DNA of 64,000 nt from assembly GCF_029840925.1 (NCBI RefSeq), contig NZ_JAOCDM010000002.1, positions 1 through 64,000 of the forward strand, read 5' to 3'. The stretch is from Pseudomonas sp. GD03858. Its GTDB lineage: Bacteria; Pseudomonadota; Gammaproteobacteria; Pseudomonadales; Pseudomonadaceae. Position numbers and translations under genes: made by a program. Within the stretch, counting starts at the first letter, position 1; each line of letters begins with the position of its first letter. The notes under the pieces are model-generated. The model did no database searches. It worked only from the letters and a program-made list of their open reading frames with translations, and was not told the origin of the DNA. This document shows positions 19,613 through 28,700 of this stretch, piece by piece.

Positions 19613-22180
19613 TCAAGCCAGGGCTGGCTGGGCCACGTTTTCCGGATGCAGCGGCAGCAGCGGCGAGTGCGGATCGTTGGCGATGGACGCCCGCCACACA
19701 TCGATCCACGCCGTGTTGTGCCCGGCCCACACCTGCTCGTGCAGACGCGACAGCGCCACCGGGTCGCTGAGCAGCGCCAGGCGGGTGCTCAGGTCCAGGC
19801 CTTGCGGACCGACTTCAAGTGCCTTGGCCACGCGCTCGGCGCGCAGCGCCTCGATCGGCGCGGCCTGGCCATGCCGCGCCGTGGCCATGGCGCAGGCCAG
19901 GGCGTTCTGGCGCGGGTCGACCACGGCACGGACGAAACCGTCGTGCATGGCATGCCAGCGGTTCTCGTGGGTGTACTGGTCGGTCGCCAGCAGCTCCTGC
20001 GGCGTCGCGTACTCCTCGGGGATGAGGAACAGTTTCTCGTCCTTGGCCGCCAGGCCCAGGCGCGTGCGGCTGGAGATCACCGACACCGGGATCGACAGCA
20101 CCAGCGAACCGACGATCGGTGCCAGCCACCACAGGAAGCTCGGGTTCAACCAGGCGACCAGCGCGGCCCAGGCGATGCCCAGCAGGGTCTGCGGACCATG
20201 ACGGCGCACCGCTTCGCTCCACGGGGTGGAGTCGTCGTCACGCTGCGGCGAGTTCCAGGTCGCCGCCCAGCCGAGGAACGCCGCCAGTACGAAGCGGGTG
20301 TGGAAGATCATGCGCACCGGTGCCAGCAGCATGGAGAACAGCATCTCCAGCAGCATCGACAGGGTGACCTTGATCCGCCCGCCGAACTCGATCGCGCCCT
20401 TGGCCCAGATCAGGATGACGCTGAGCAGCTTGGGCAGGAACAGCAGCACGATGGTGGTGGAGAACAGCGCGATGGCCTTCTCCGGATGCCATTGTGGCCA
20501 CAGCGGATAGAGCTGGAACGGCTCGATGAAGTATTGCGGCTCCATCAGGGTATTGGTCGCCAGCAGCGCGGTCGACAGCACCAGGAACAGGAACCACAGC
20601 GGCGCCGACAGGTACGACATCACCCCGGTGAGGAACACCGCGCGGTGTACCGGGTGCATGCCCTTGACCAGGAACAGGCGGAAGTTCATCAGGTTGCCGT
20701 GGCACCAGCGGCGGTCGCGCTTGAGCTCGTCGAGCAGGTTCGGCGGCAGCTCTTCGTAGCTGCCCGGCAGGTCGTAGGCGATCCACACGCCCCAGCCGGC
20801 ACGGCGCATCAGCGCGGCTTCGACGAAGTCGTGGGAAAGGATCGCACCGGCGAAAGCGCCCTTGCCCGGCAACGGCGCCAGGGCGCAATGCTCGATGAAC
20901 GGCTTCATGCGAATGATCGCGTTATGGCCCCAATAGTGCGACTCACCGAGCTGCCAGAAGTGCAGGCCGGCAGTGAACAGCGGGCCGTACACACGGGTGG
21001 CGAACTGCTGCATGCGCGCGTACAGGGTGTCCATGCCCGAGGCTTTCGGCCCGGTCTGGATGATGCCGGCGTCCGGATTGGCCTCCATCAGGCGCACCAG
21101 GCTGCTCAGGCATTCGCCGCTCATCACGCTGTCGGCGTCGAGCACGACCATGTACTTGTAGTCGCCGCCCCAGCGCCGGCAGAAGTCGTCGAGGTTGCCG
21201 CTCTTGCGCTTCACCCGGCGCCGACGGCGGCGGTAGAAGATGCGGCCGAAGCCCTTGGTCTCGCGGCATACGTCGAGCCAGGCCTGTTGCTCGGCGACGG
21301 CGATGTCGGTGTCGTTGGTGTCGCTGAGCACGAAGAAATCGAAGCGGTCGAGGTTGCCGCTGGCGGCCACCGACTCGAAGGTCGCGCGCAGGCCGGCGAA
21401 CACCCGTGGCACGTCTTCGTTGCAGATCGGCATCACCAGCGCGGTGCGGGCATCGGCGGCGATCGGCTCATTGCCGGCGCTGCTGCCGGAAATACGGTAT
21501 TTGTCGCGCCCGGTGAGCAGCTCGAGGAAGCCCATCAGCGCGGTCCAGAAGCCCGCCGACACCCAGCAGAACAGGATGCCGAAGAGGATCAGGATGGAGG
21601 TCTGCAAGGCATAGGGCCAGACCTGCACCACGGTGTCCCAGAGCGGCTGGTTGAGGATTTCGTCGAGGTCGACGAACGACCAGCCCTGGTACGGCAGGAT
21701 GCCCTTCATGTACCAGCCGGCGACGAGTGTCTGGCCGATCATCAGGGTCAGCAGGATATAGCGGCGGATCGAGCCGACCGTGCGCCAGCGCGCCGGCGGC
21801 AGCTCGCGCTTGGGCGGCTGCGGGGCATTGGTGCGGCCGGTCATGCGCCGCCACATGCGAATCAGGATGTTGGTGCGCCAGGGCTCGGGCACGACCTTGG
21901 TGCGCTTGATCGGCGGCGCGATCTTCAGGCACAGCCGGCCACCGGCATCGACGCCGAGCATCTCGGCCTCCTCGAGCTCGGCGGCGCTGCCGACGGTAAG
22001 GCGCGAGCCCACCGAAGCCTGGGCGGCCTCGGCGGTGCCGGCGGCCGGTTGGGCCGCCAGGCGTTGGTGCAGTTCGCTGAACGAGGCGCAGCGGGCGAGT
22101 TCCGCGCGCTGCTCGTCGTTCAGGGGAAGGTGGGCCAGGTACTCGCCAAGCGATTCCGGCCTTGCGCTTGAGTTACTCAT
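19613..22180 (-). CDS. opgH: OpgH, glucans biosynthesis glucosyltransferase
   Basis: An 855-residue inner-membrane family-2 glycosyltransferase that builds the beta-1,2-linked backbone of osmoregulated periplasmic glucans from UDP-glucose. The cytoplasmic domain holds FVLSDTND and [12 protein letters not shown] (acidic nucleotide-sugar ligands), [16 protein letters not shown], and [11 protein letters not shown] in the place of the Q/RxxRW motif. Two helices precede this domain and several follow ([17 protein letters not shown] and others). Its start overlaps the opgG stop by 8 bases, so the pair is translationally coupled. Confidence 0.97.
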   Translation of the reverse strand: MSNSSARPESLGEYLAHLPLNDEQRAELARCASFSELHQRLAAQPAAGTAEAAQASVGSRLTVGSAAELEEAEMLGVDAGGRLCLKIAPPIKRTKVVPEPWRTNILIRMWRRMTGRTNAPQPPKRELPPARWRTVGSIRRYILLTLMIGQTLVAGWYMKGILPYQGWSFVDLDEILNQPLWDTVVQVWPYALQTSILILFGILFCWVSAGFWTALMGFLELLTGRDKYRISGSSAGNEPIAADARTALVMPICNEDVPRVFAGLRATFESVAASGNLDRFDFFVLSDTNDTDIAVAEQQAWLDVCRETKGFGRIFYRRRRRRVKRKSGNLDDFCRRWGGDYKYMVVLDADSVMSGECLSSLVRLMEANPDAGIIQTGPKASGMDTLYARMQQFATRVYGPLFTAGLHFWQLGESHYWGHNAIIRMKPFIEHCALAPLPGKGAFAGAILSHDFVEAALMRRAGWGVWIAYDLPGSYEELPPNLLDELKRDRRWCHGNLMNFRLFLVKGMHPVHRAVFLTGVMSYLSAPLWFLFLVLSTALLATNTLMEPQYFIEPFQLYPLWPQWHPEKAIALFSTTIVLLFLPKLLSVILIWAKGAIEFGGRIKVTLSMLLEMLFSMLLAPVRMIFHTRFVLAAFLGWAATWNSPQRDDDSTPWSEAVRRHGPQTLLGIAWAALVAWLNPSFLWWLAPIVGSLVLSIPVSVISSRTRLGLAAKDEKLFLIPEEYATPQELLATDQYTHENRWHAMHDGFVRAVVDPRQNALACAMATARHGQAAPIEALRAERVAKALEVGPQGLDLSTRLALLSDPVALSRLHEQVWAGHNTAWIDVWRASIANDPHSPLLPLHPENVAQPALA

Positions 22181-23909
22181 CGGCAGGCAACTGATAGCTC
22201 CAGGTCTCGGTCAGCACTTTCTCGGTGGTGGCCGGGGTCCCGTTGGTGGATGCCGCGTCGGCGGCGGGTTGCTCGGCGGCTGCCTCGGCCTTGGCCTTCT
22301 CGGCCTTGGCGTGAGCATGCTTGGCCGCGGCCTTGTCCTGCTTGGCGTCCTTGGCCGGCTTGGGCTGCTCGACCGGCACGTCGCGCAGCAGCGCGGCGCG
22401 CATCTCGGTCGACTTCTTCGGATCCTGCACCTTCAGGCGCAGGGTCAGGCGCCAGCCCTTGGTCTCAGGGTTATAACGCAGGTTGTTCTCGACCAGCTCG
22501 GCGTTGTCGCCAACGCTCACCTGGCTGCGCACGGCGGTGTCGGCCGGCAGGCTGGCCAGGTTCGGGCCGACGAAGTCGACCAGGAAGGCAACGGTGCCAT
22601 CCGCCTGGCGGATCAGGTTGGACTGCTTGACGTCACCGGTGGAGCGCAGGGTCTGCTTGACCCAGCCCAGATCCGGCGAGTGCAGCTGGTCTTCCTTGAT
22701 GGTCCAGCGCAGGCGGTAGTCGTACTCGAACGGCTTGCCTGGCTCAGGCAGCTTCTCCGGGCTCCAGAAAGCCACGATGTTGTCGTTGGTCTCGTCGGCG
22801 GTCGGGATCTCGACCAGGTCGACGGTGCCCTTGCCCCAGTCGCCTTTGGGCTCGATCCAGGTGCTCGGGCGCTTTTCGTATTCGTCGTCGAGGTCTTCGT
22901 AGTCGCTGAAGGCGCGCTGGCGCTGCAGCAGGCCGAAGCCACGCGGGTTCTCGACGCTGAAGTTACTGACGGCCAGGTGTTTCGGGTTGTTCAGCGGACG
23001 CCACAGCCATTCGCCGTTGCCAGCGTGGATCGACAGACCCTCGGAATCGTGCAGGGCCGGACGGTAGTTCATGACCTTCGACGGCTGGTTGGGGCCGAAC
23101 AGGTACATGCTGGTCAGCGGTGCGATGCCCAGGCGGCTGACCTGATCGCGCAGGTACACGCGCGACTTCACATCGACCAGGGTGTCATCGCCCGGACGCA
23201 GGGTCAGCTTGTAGGCGCCGGTGGAACGCGGCGAATCCAGCAGCGCGTAGATCACCAGGTGCTTGTCGTTGGGCTTGGGCTTCTCGATCCAGAACTCACG
23301 GAAGCGCGGGAACTCCTCGCCGGACGGCAGCGCGGTGTCGATGGCCAGGCCACGGGCCGACAGACCATAGCGGTGGCCCTTGCCGACCACGCGGAAGTAG
23401 CTGGCGCCAAGCAGGGTCATGATCTCGTCCTGCTTGTTCGCCTTGTTGATCGGATAGAGCACGCGGAAACCGGCGTAGCCCAGATCCTTGGTGGCATCGG
23501 CGTCATGCGGCACGTCGCCGAACTCGAAGCGGCTCGGGTCGTACTTGATTTCCTCGACCGTGCTGGCGGTGACCTCGTTGATTTTCACCGGCGTGTCGAA
23601 GTGCATGCCCTGGTGGTAGAAGGACAGCTTGAACGGCGTCTTGTCCTTGGCCCACTCGGCCTTTTCCTGGATGAAGCGGATCTTCTGGTAGTCGGCGTAC
23701 TTCATGTCGCGGAACACCGGCGGCAGGTTGCTCTTCGGTGCCTCGAATTTCTGACCGGCCAGATCCTTTGCCTTGGCTGCAACATCGTCCAGATTGAATG
23801 CCCACAGCTGGCCCGCGCTCAGCAGGCCAACCATCGCCACGCCGGCCAGCATGGCCTTGCGCAACCGATTGCCGGGGATTCTTGGTGCAATACAGGGGCT
23901 TACAATCAC
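22173..23909 (-). CDS. opgG: OpgG, periplasmic glucan biosynthesis protein
   Basis: A 578-residue periplasmic protein needed for branching/release of osmoregulated periplasmic glucans. The signal region ([21 protein letters not shown]) ends at A-F-N, and the mature domain begins [20 protein letters not shown]. Signatures [17 protein letters not shown] and [20 protein letters not shown] are present. A Lys/Ala-rich low-complexity stretch near the C-terminus ([20 protein letters not shown]) is unusual. The frame reaches 23936, but GAGGA six bases before GTG 23909 and the family N-terminus MIVSPC support that GTG. Confidence 0.95.
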   Translation of the reverse strand: MIVSPCIAPRIPGNRLRKAMLAGVAMVGLLSAGQLWAFNLDDVAAKAKDLAGQKFEAPKSNLPPVFRDMKYADYQKIRFIQEKAEWAKDKTPFKLSFYHQGMHFDTPVKINEVTASTVEEIKYDPSRFEFGDVPHDADATKDLGYAGFRVLYPINKANKQDEIMTLLGASYFRVVGKGHRYGLSARGLAIDTALPSGEEFPRFREFWIEKPKPNDKHLVIYALLDSPRSTGAYKLTLRPGDDTLVDVKSRVYLRDQVSRLGIAPLTSMYLFGPNQPSKVMNYRPALHDSEGLSIHAGNGEWLWRPLNNPKHLAVSNFSVENPRGFGLLQRQRAFSDYEDLDDEYEKRPSTWIEPKGDWGKGTVDLVEIPTADETNDNIVAFWSPEKLPEPGKPFEYDYRLRWTIKEDQLHSPDLGWVKQTLRSTGDVKQSNLIRQADGTVAFLVDFVGPNLASLPADTAVRSQVSVGDNAELVENNLRYNPETKGWRLTLRLKVQDPKKSTEMRAALLRDVPVEQPKPAKDAKQDKAAAKHAHAKAEKAKAEAAAEQPAADAASTNGTPATTEKVLTETWSYQLPADE

Positions 23910-24045
23910 GAGCAATCCTCGCCGAAAACAGATCATGAAACCAACGGCCAGCGACCAATGCCGGGTTGGCGAGCACTGTTCGGACCCCGTGAGGGCCTAA
24001 TGATTCCCCAAACGGATCCAGACAATGCTCGAGTCAAAGTGAAAC

Positions 24046-24065
24046 GAACCTGCGAACGCAGGTTC
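24046..24065. promoter_or_regulatory. Perfect 8-bp inverted repeat in the opgGH upstream region
   Basis: GAACCTGC and its complement separated by gaac, about 140 bases before the opgG start. It could be an operator or an mRNA hairpin in the leader. No regulator is identified; osmotic control of opgGH is known in other bacteria. Confidence 0.45.
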
Positions 24066-24132
24066 ATGCAGCGCGCGATTATCCAGCAGGTCGCGTTACA
24101 ACGCATCAGGCTGAACAAACTATTTATCGTAC

Positions 24133-24167
24133 AAAACCCCTTGTTTTCGACAAACAAAGGGTTTTTT
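24133..24167 (-). terminator. Rho-independent terminator of pip-dtd
   Basis: An AT-containing stem (cccttgttt / aaacaaaggg, one mismatch) with T-runs on both strands lies 5 bases after the dtd stop. It should end the leftward pip-dtd transcript before the opgG promoter. Confidence 0.85.
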
Positions 24168-24171
24168 GACC

Positions 24172-24609
24172 TCATATTTGTAACATAAATGTTACCGGGC
24201 CATCATTGACCAAATGCACCTGCATGTCAGCGCCGAAGCGACCACTGGCCACGACCGGGTGCTGTCCCTGTGCCTGGCGCAAAAGATAGTCGAAAAGCTC
24301 GGCGCCGAGTGCCGGCGGCGCCGCCGTCGAAAAGCTCGGGCGCATGCCGTTGCGGGTATCGGCGGCCAGGGTGAACTGCGACACCAGCAGCAGGCCGCCG
24401 CCGACATCCTTGAGCGAACGGTTCATCTTGCCCTGCTCGTCGCTGAACACCCGGTAGTTCAGCAGTTTGTGCAACAGCTTGTCGGCATGTTCGGGGGAAT
24501 CTTCAGGCTCGACCGCCACCAGCGCCAGCAAACCCTGGTCGATGGCACCGACGATCTCCCCCGCCACTTCCACCCGGGCGCCACGCACGCGCTGGATCAG
24601 CCCCTTCAT
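24172..24609 (-). CDS. dtd: Dtd, D-aminoacyl-tRNA deacylase
   Basis: A 145-residue enzyme that hydrolyses D-aminoacyl-tRNA. It begins [18 protein letters not shown] and has the two family motifs SQFTL (in [19 protein letters not shown]) and NxGPxT ([10 protein letters not shown]). Length is standard. The ATG overlaps the stop of the iminopeptidase gene (ATGA), so both are read as one unit. Confidence 0.96.
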   Translation of the reverse strand: MKGLIQRVRGARVEVAGEIVGAIDQGLLALVAVEPEDSPEHADKLLHKLLNYRVFSDEQGKMNRSLKDVGGGLLLVSQFTLAADTRNGMRPSFSTAAPPALGAELFDYLLRQAQGQHPVVASGRFGADMQVHLVNDGPVTFMLQI

Positions 24610-25577
24610 GCTTCTTCCAGGGGCAGGTCGAGCAGGCGTCGGGCCATCTGATCGGCGGCTCGCACCAGGGCATCGGTGATGCCAGGCTCGGAAGCGGCGT
24701 GGCCGGCATCGCGAATGACTTTAAGCTCGCTGTTCGGCCAGGCCTGGTGCAGCTCCCAGGCGTTGTCCAGCGGACAGATCACGTCGTAGCGGCCATGCAC
24801 GATCACCGCCGGCAGGTGGGCGATCTTCGGCATGTCGCGGATCAGCTGGTCCGGCTCGAGGAATGCGTTGTTGGTGAAATAGTGGCATTCGATGCGGGCG
24901 ATCGACAGCGCGCGCTGCGGCTCGGAGAAGCGGTCGACCACCAGCGGGTTCGGGCGCAGGGTGGCGGTACGGCCTTCCCAGGTCGACCAGGCCTTGGCGG
25001 CATGCATCTGGGCGATCTGGTCGTTGCCGGTCAGGCGCTTGTGGAAAGCCGCGACCAGGTCGCCGCGCTCTTCCGGCGGGATCGGCGCGATGTAGTCCTG
25101 CCAGTAGTCGGGGAACAGGCGGCTGGCGCCCTCCTGGTAGAACCAGCTGATCTCCTGCGGGCGGCACAGGAAGATGCCGCGCAGGATCAGGCCATGCACG
25201 CGCTCGGGGTGGGTCTGGGCATAGGCCAGGGCCAGGGTCGATCCCCATGAGCCGCCGAACAGTACCCACTTGTCTATACCCAAGTGCTCGCGAATGCGCT
25301 CCAGGTCCTCGACCAGGTGCCAGGTGGTGTTGTTCTCCAGACTCGCATGGGGCGTGGAACGACCGCATCCGCGCTGGTCGAAGGTGATGATGCGGTAGAG
25401 GTTCGGGTCGAAGTAGCAGCGGCTCTGGGCATCGCAGCCAGCGCCCGGGCCACCATGGATGAACACCACGGGCAGACCTTCCGGCGAGCCGCTTTCATCG
25501 ACATACAGCACATGCGGCGCTTCCACGGCCAGATCGTGTCGGGCGTAAGGTTTGATCTGCGGGTACAGGGTCTGCAT
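24606..25577 (-). CDS. pip: Proline iminopeptidase (alpha/beta hydrolase, S33)
   Basis: A 323-residue enzyme that removes N-terminal proline from peptides. The oxyanion loop is [13 protein letters not shown], the nucleophile elbow [10 protein letters not shown], the Asp in [12 protein letters not shown] and the His in [10 protein letters not shown]. The frame extends to 25643, but GGAG six bases before the ATG at 25577 and the family start [14 protein letters not shown] fix the N-terminus. First gene of pip-dtd. Confidence 0.94.
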   Translation of the reverse strand: MQTLYPQIKPYARHDLAVEAPHVLYVDESGSPEGLPVVFIHGGPGAGCDAQSRCYFDPNLYRIITFDQRGCGRSTPHASLENNTTWHLVEDLERIREHLGIDKWVLFGGSWGSTLALAYAQTHPERVHGLILRGIFLCRPQEISWFYQEGASRLFPDYWQDYIAPIPPEERGDLVAAFHKRLTGNDQIAQMHAAKAWSTWEGRTATLRPNPLVVDRFSEPQRALSIARIECHYFTNNAFLEPDQLIRDMPKIAHLPAVIVHGRYDVICPLDNAWELHQAWPNSELKVIRDAGHAASEPGITDALVRAADQMARRLLDLPLEEA

Positions 25578-25765
25578 TGCGCACTCCGTGTGAGGTTTTA
25601 ATCTGCCGCCTGGCATCATAAACCCGAATTGCGCTTTGAGCATGCATCCATGGCAACCATCGTGCTCGACCGGCCTCGCCCCGGGCCAGGCGTACCCGGC
25701 GCCTGGCAGACCTATCTACCCCACCACGCCACCAAGCCCCCCTCATAGTCCGTGTCCCATTGATC

Positions 25766-28700
25766 ATGACGGACTACTTGATGACCACCCCGAACGACAC
25801 CTCTCATCCGCGCCGCAGCATTCATTACAGCACTGTCGAACGCCAGCTGCCCCAGTGGTTGAAAACCGCCTCACCGGAGCTTCGCACGGCCATGCGCGAG
25901 CGGCCACGGCCACCGGCCTGGCTGGAAACGGCAATCCAGGAAAAGCCCAGCATCGCCAAGGCCTGGAGCGAAGAGCACGCCAAACTGCGCGAGCGCCAGG
26001 CGCAGGTCGCGAAGTTGTTCGAGCAACTTCCAGACCTCGCGACATTCGCCAGGCAGCAGTTGAGCGAAGCCGTGACCAAGCGTTTCGGCCTCACGCTCGA
26101 TGTGGATGCGACCTATCTTGTGGACGCCCGCCTGATCGACGCCTCGACCGCCATCGACGCTCGCCAGGCTGTCGACCGGGCAACCCGCTCCCTGCTGCAA
26201 AGCGCCCTGCACAACTTCGATGCCGCAGCCACCGAGGCTGGCGGCATGGACGCCGCCGTGGCCCCGCTGAAGCGGTCGGTCATCCTCGATCATCGCCGGT
26301 TCATGGGGACCGTTCCGATCGGCAATGCCCTGAACCTTGACCCAGAGGCTTTCGCCGATCTGTGCCGCACACTGGATATCGGCGGCCAGTATCACGACAG
26401 GCTCCACAGCATCTATTACCCCACAGACGAATCGGGCAAGCCCGAGGATGCGACAGCGTTGGCGGTCTACCAGACCCTTGGTCGGGCCGAGGAATCGGCA
26501 TTCCGGCAAGCCCTGCACTTCGCCCGACTCAAAGGTGACATAGACCAGCCCTTTTACGATGCCGCTCTCGCCACCGCGCTGGATCAGGAAGATTCAGCTG
26601 CCACCAGCGGTACCGTCGAGTTCAGTCTGCTCTCGCTCTGGGAAGTGGAACTGGTCGGTATCGCGCTCGTGACCCTGCAGGAGCAAGCGTGCAAGACCGT
26701 GGCGCTGTACACGCCCGACGACAGCGAAACGCCGATCAAGGCATTTGCCTCCCAGCAGGATTTGCAAGACGACTTGCGCGACCGGCTGCGGGCGAACATC
26801 CATTATCTGGACAAGCATGTCGCCGAGCGCGACAAGGCATCGTTCAGCAGCAGGCTTGCCGATCGCCTCACCCCTCTGGGGTGGAGCCGTCGAGGCCTGC
26901 GCGAACGCGTATCGGCGCCATCCGCCGGCCTGGCTCCGGTGGCACCCCCCTTTGGCTACTCGTTTCTCGGCACAATGGCGTTCCAAAAGGTCGAGCGCCA
27001 CGAGAAAGACGCCATCTTCCACGCAGTGCCGACACACGTCGTCGACCTGCAGAGCGCCAAGGCGCACCATGCGTTGATCGCCACACGCGTGCTCACGGCC
27101 CTCAACATCGCCGGCTTCTTCGTGCCAGGCCTGGGCGAGGCGATGCTCGCCGTGTGTGTCATGCAGCTGGCGTACGAAGTCTACGAAGGCTTCGAGAGCT
27201 GGCAGAACGACGAGCAGGACCTGGCCTGCAAGTACCTGGTGGACGTGGCCGAGAACATCGCGCTCATGGCGGCGATGGCCGGCGTCGCCAAGATTGTGCG
27301 TGGCAACGGCGGGACCGAGGCCATTGACGACGCGCAACAGCCAGAGGCAGAGGCAGAGGCAGAGCGGCCCACCGTGGAGACACCGTCCTTCATCGAGGAG
27401 CTGGAGGATGTCGAGATGCCCGACGGCCAGGTTCGTCTGTGGAAACCTGACCTGACGCGCTATCACTCCGACCAGTCGCTGCCCGAGACCCTCGAGCCGG
27501 ATGAAAACGGCCTGCGCGACCACCAGGGCCAGCGCTGGCTGGTGATCCAGGGCGCCCAGTACCGGGTCGAGCAGGCGACGCCGAGCGCCCAGTTCCGCCT
27601 CATTCATCCGACCAAAGCCTCAGCAGCACGCCCCGCCGTGCGCCACAATGGCGCCGGCGCCTGGCTGCTGCCGCGCGAGAATCCCATGCAATGGACACGC
27701 GACAAGCTGTTGCAGCGCATGGACCTCTCGACCACCCACCTCGGCACCGACACCGCCCGCCACATGCTGCAGGTCAGCGGTATCGAGGAGGACGCGCTGC
27801 GGCGCACGCTCACGGAGAACGAACGGTTACCGGCCGTGCTTCAGGACACGATTGCACGCTTCAAGCTGGACCAGGCCACACAACGCCTGCCGGGTGACCT
27901 CGTGCTGTCGAAGGAGTTCGAGCGGGCCTACGAGCGCCTGCCCGCCAGCCAGGCGCCAGGAGCCGCCGTGATCCGGCGGGTGTACCCGAAGCTCCCGACA
28001 CCGGTCATCGATGAACTGCTGGACAAGGCCAGCCCTGCCGAGCTGCAGGCGCTCGACGCCGACAAGGTACCCCTGCGCCTGGCCGAGGAAATTCGCGTCT
28101 ACCAGCAGCGGATTCGCCTGGCCAGGGCCTACGAAGGGTTGTACCTCAAGAGCGTGCGCAGCCGGGACAGCGAGCGCCTGCTCATGCATACCCTCGAACG
28201 CCTGCCAGGCTGGCCTGCAGAAACCCGGCTGCTACTTCAGCAACTGCGTTACTTGCCTGGCGAGCACATCGACATAGGTCCGACGGACACCTCCTTACGC
28301 AGGATCATCAGTAGTGTCGAGGCTGGCTATCTCGTCACTGGCGTGGATAACGCCGACACCGCTCTGACGCCCAGCGCGACCCTCCATGCCGCGTTGTGCC
28401 GGGCGTTGCCCGAAGCCATGACGCAACTGGGCATCACCGATGAGGACGGGCTGCGTCGATTGCTGCAGGAGCACCCGCTGCCACGCGCGACGGCAAGGCA
28501 AGTACTGGGGATGCAAGCTGTACGCCCTGGCTATCGCTCGCCCATGCGCCTGGCCGACGGTCGCCTGGGTTATCCACTGAGCGGTGGCCTGCCGACGGAA
28601 CAGGGCATCACCCGCCAGACCTTGCTCGATACCATTGTCGCGACGGGCTTGACCGAACACACCCGGCGATCGGCAGCCGAGATACTGATGATCATCACCA

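Noticed and set aside
25578..25765. hrp-box or other T3SS-type promoter upstream of the NEL gene
   Set aside because: I looked for GGAACC-N16-CCAC-like elements and saw none; no T3SS gene is in the window.
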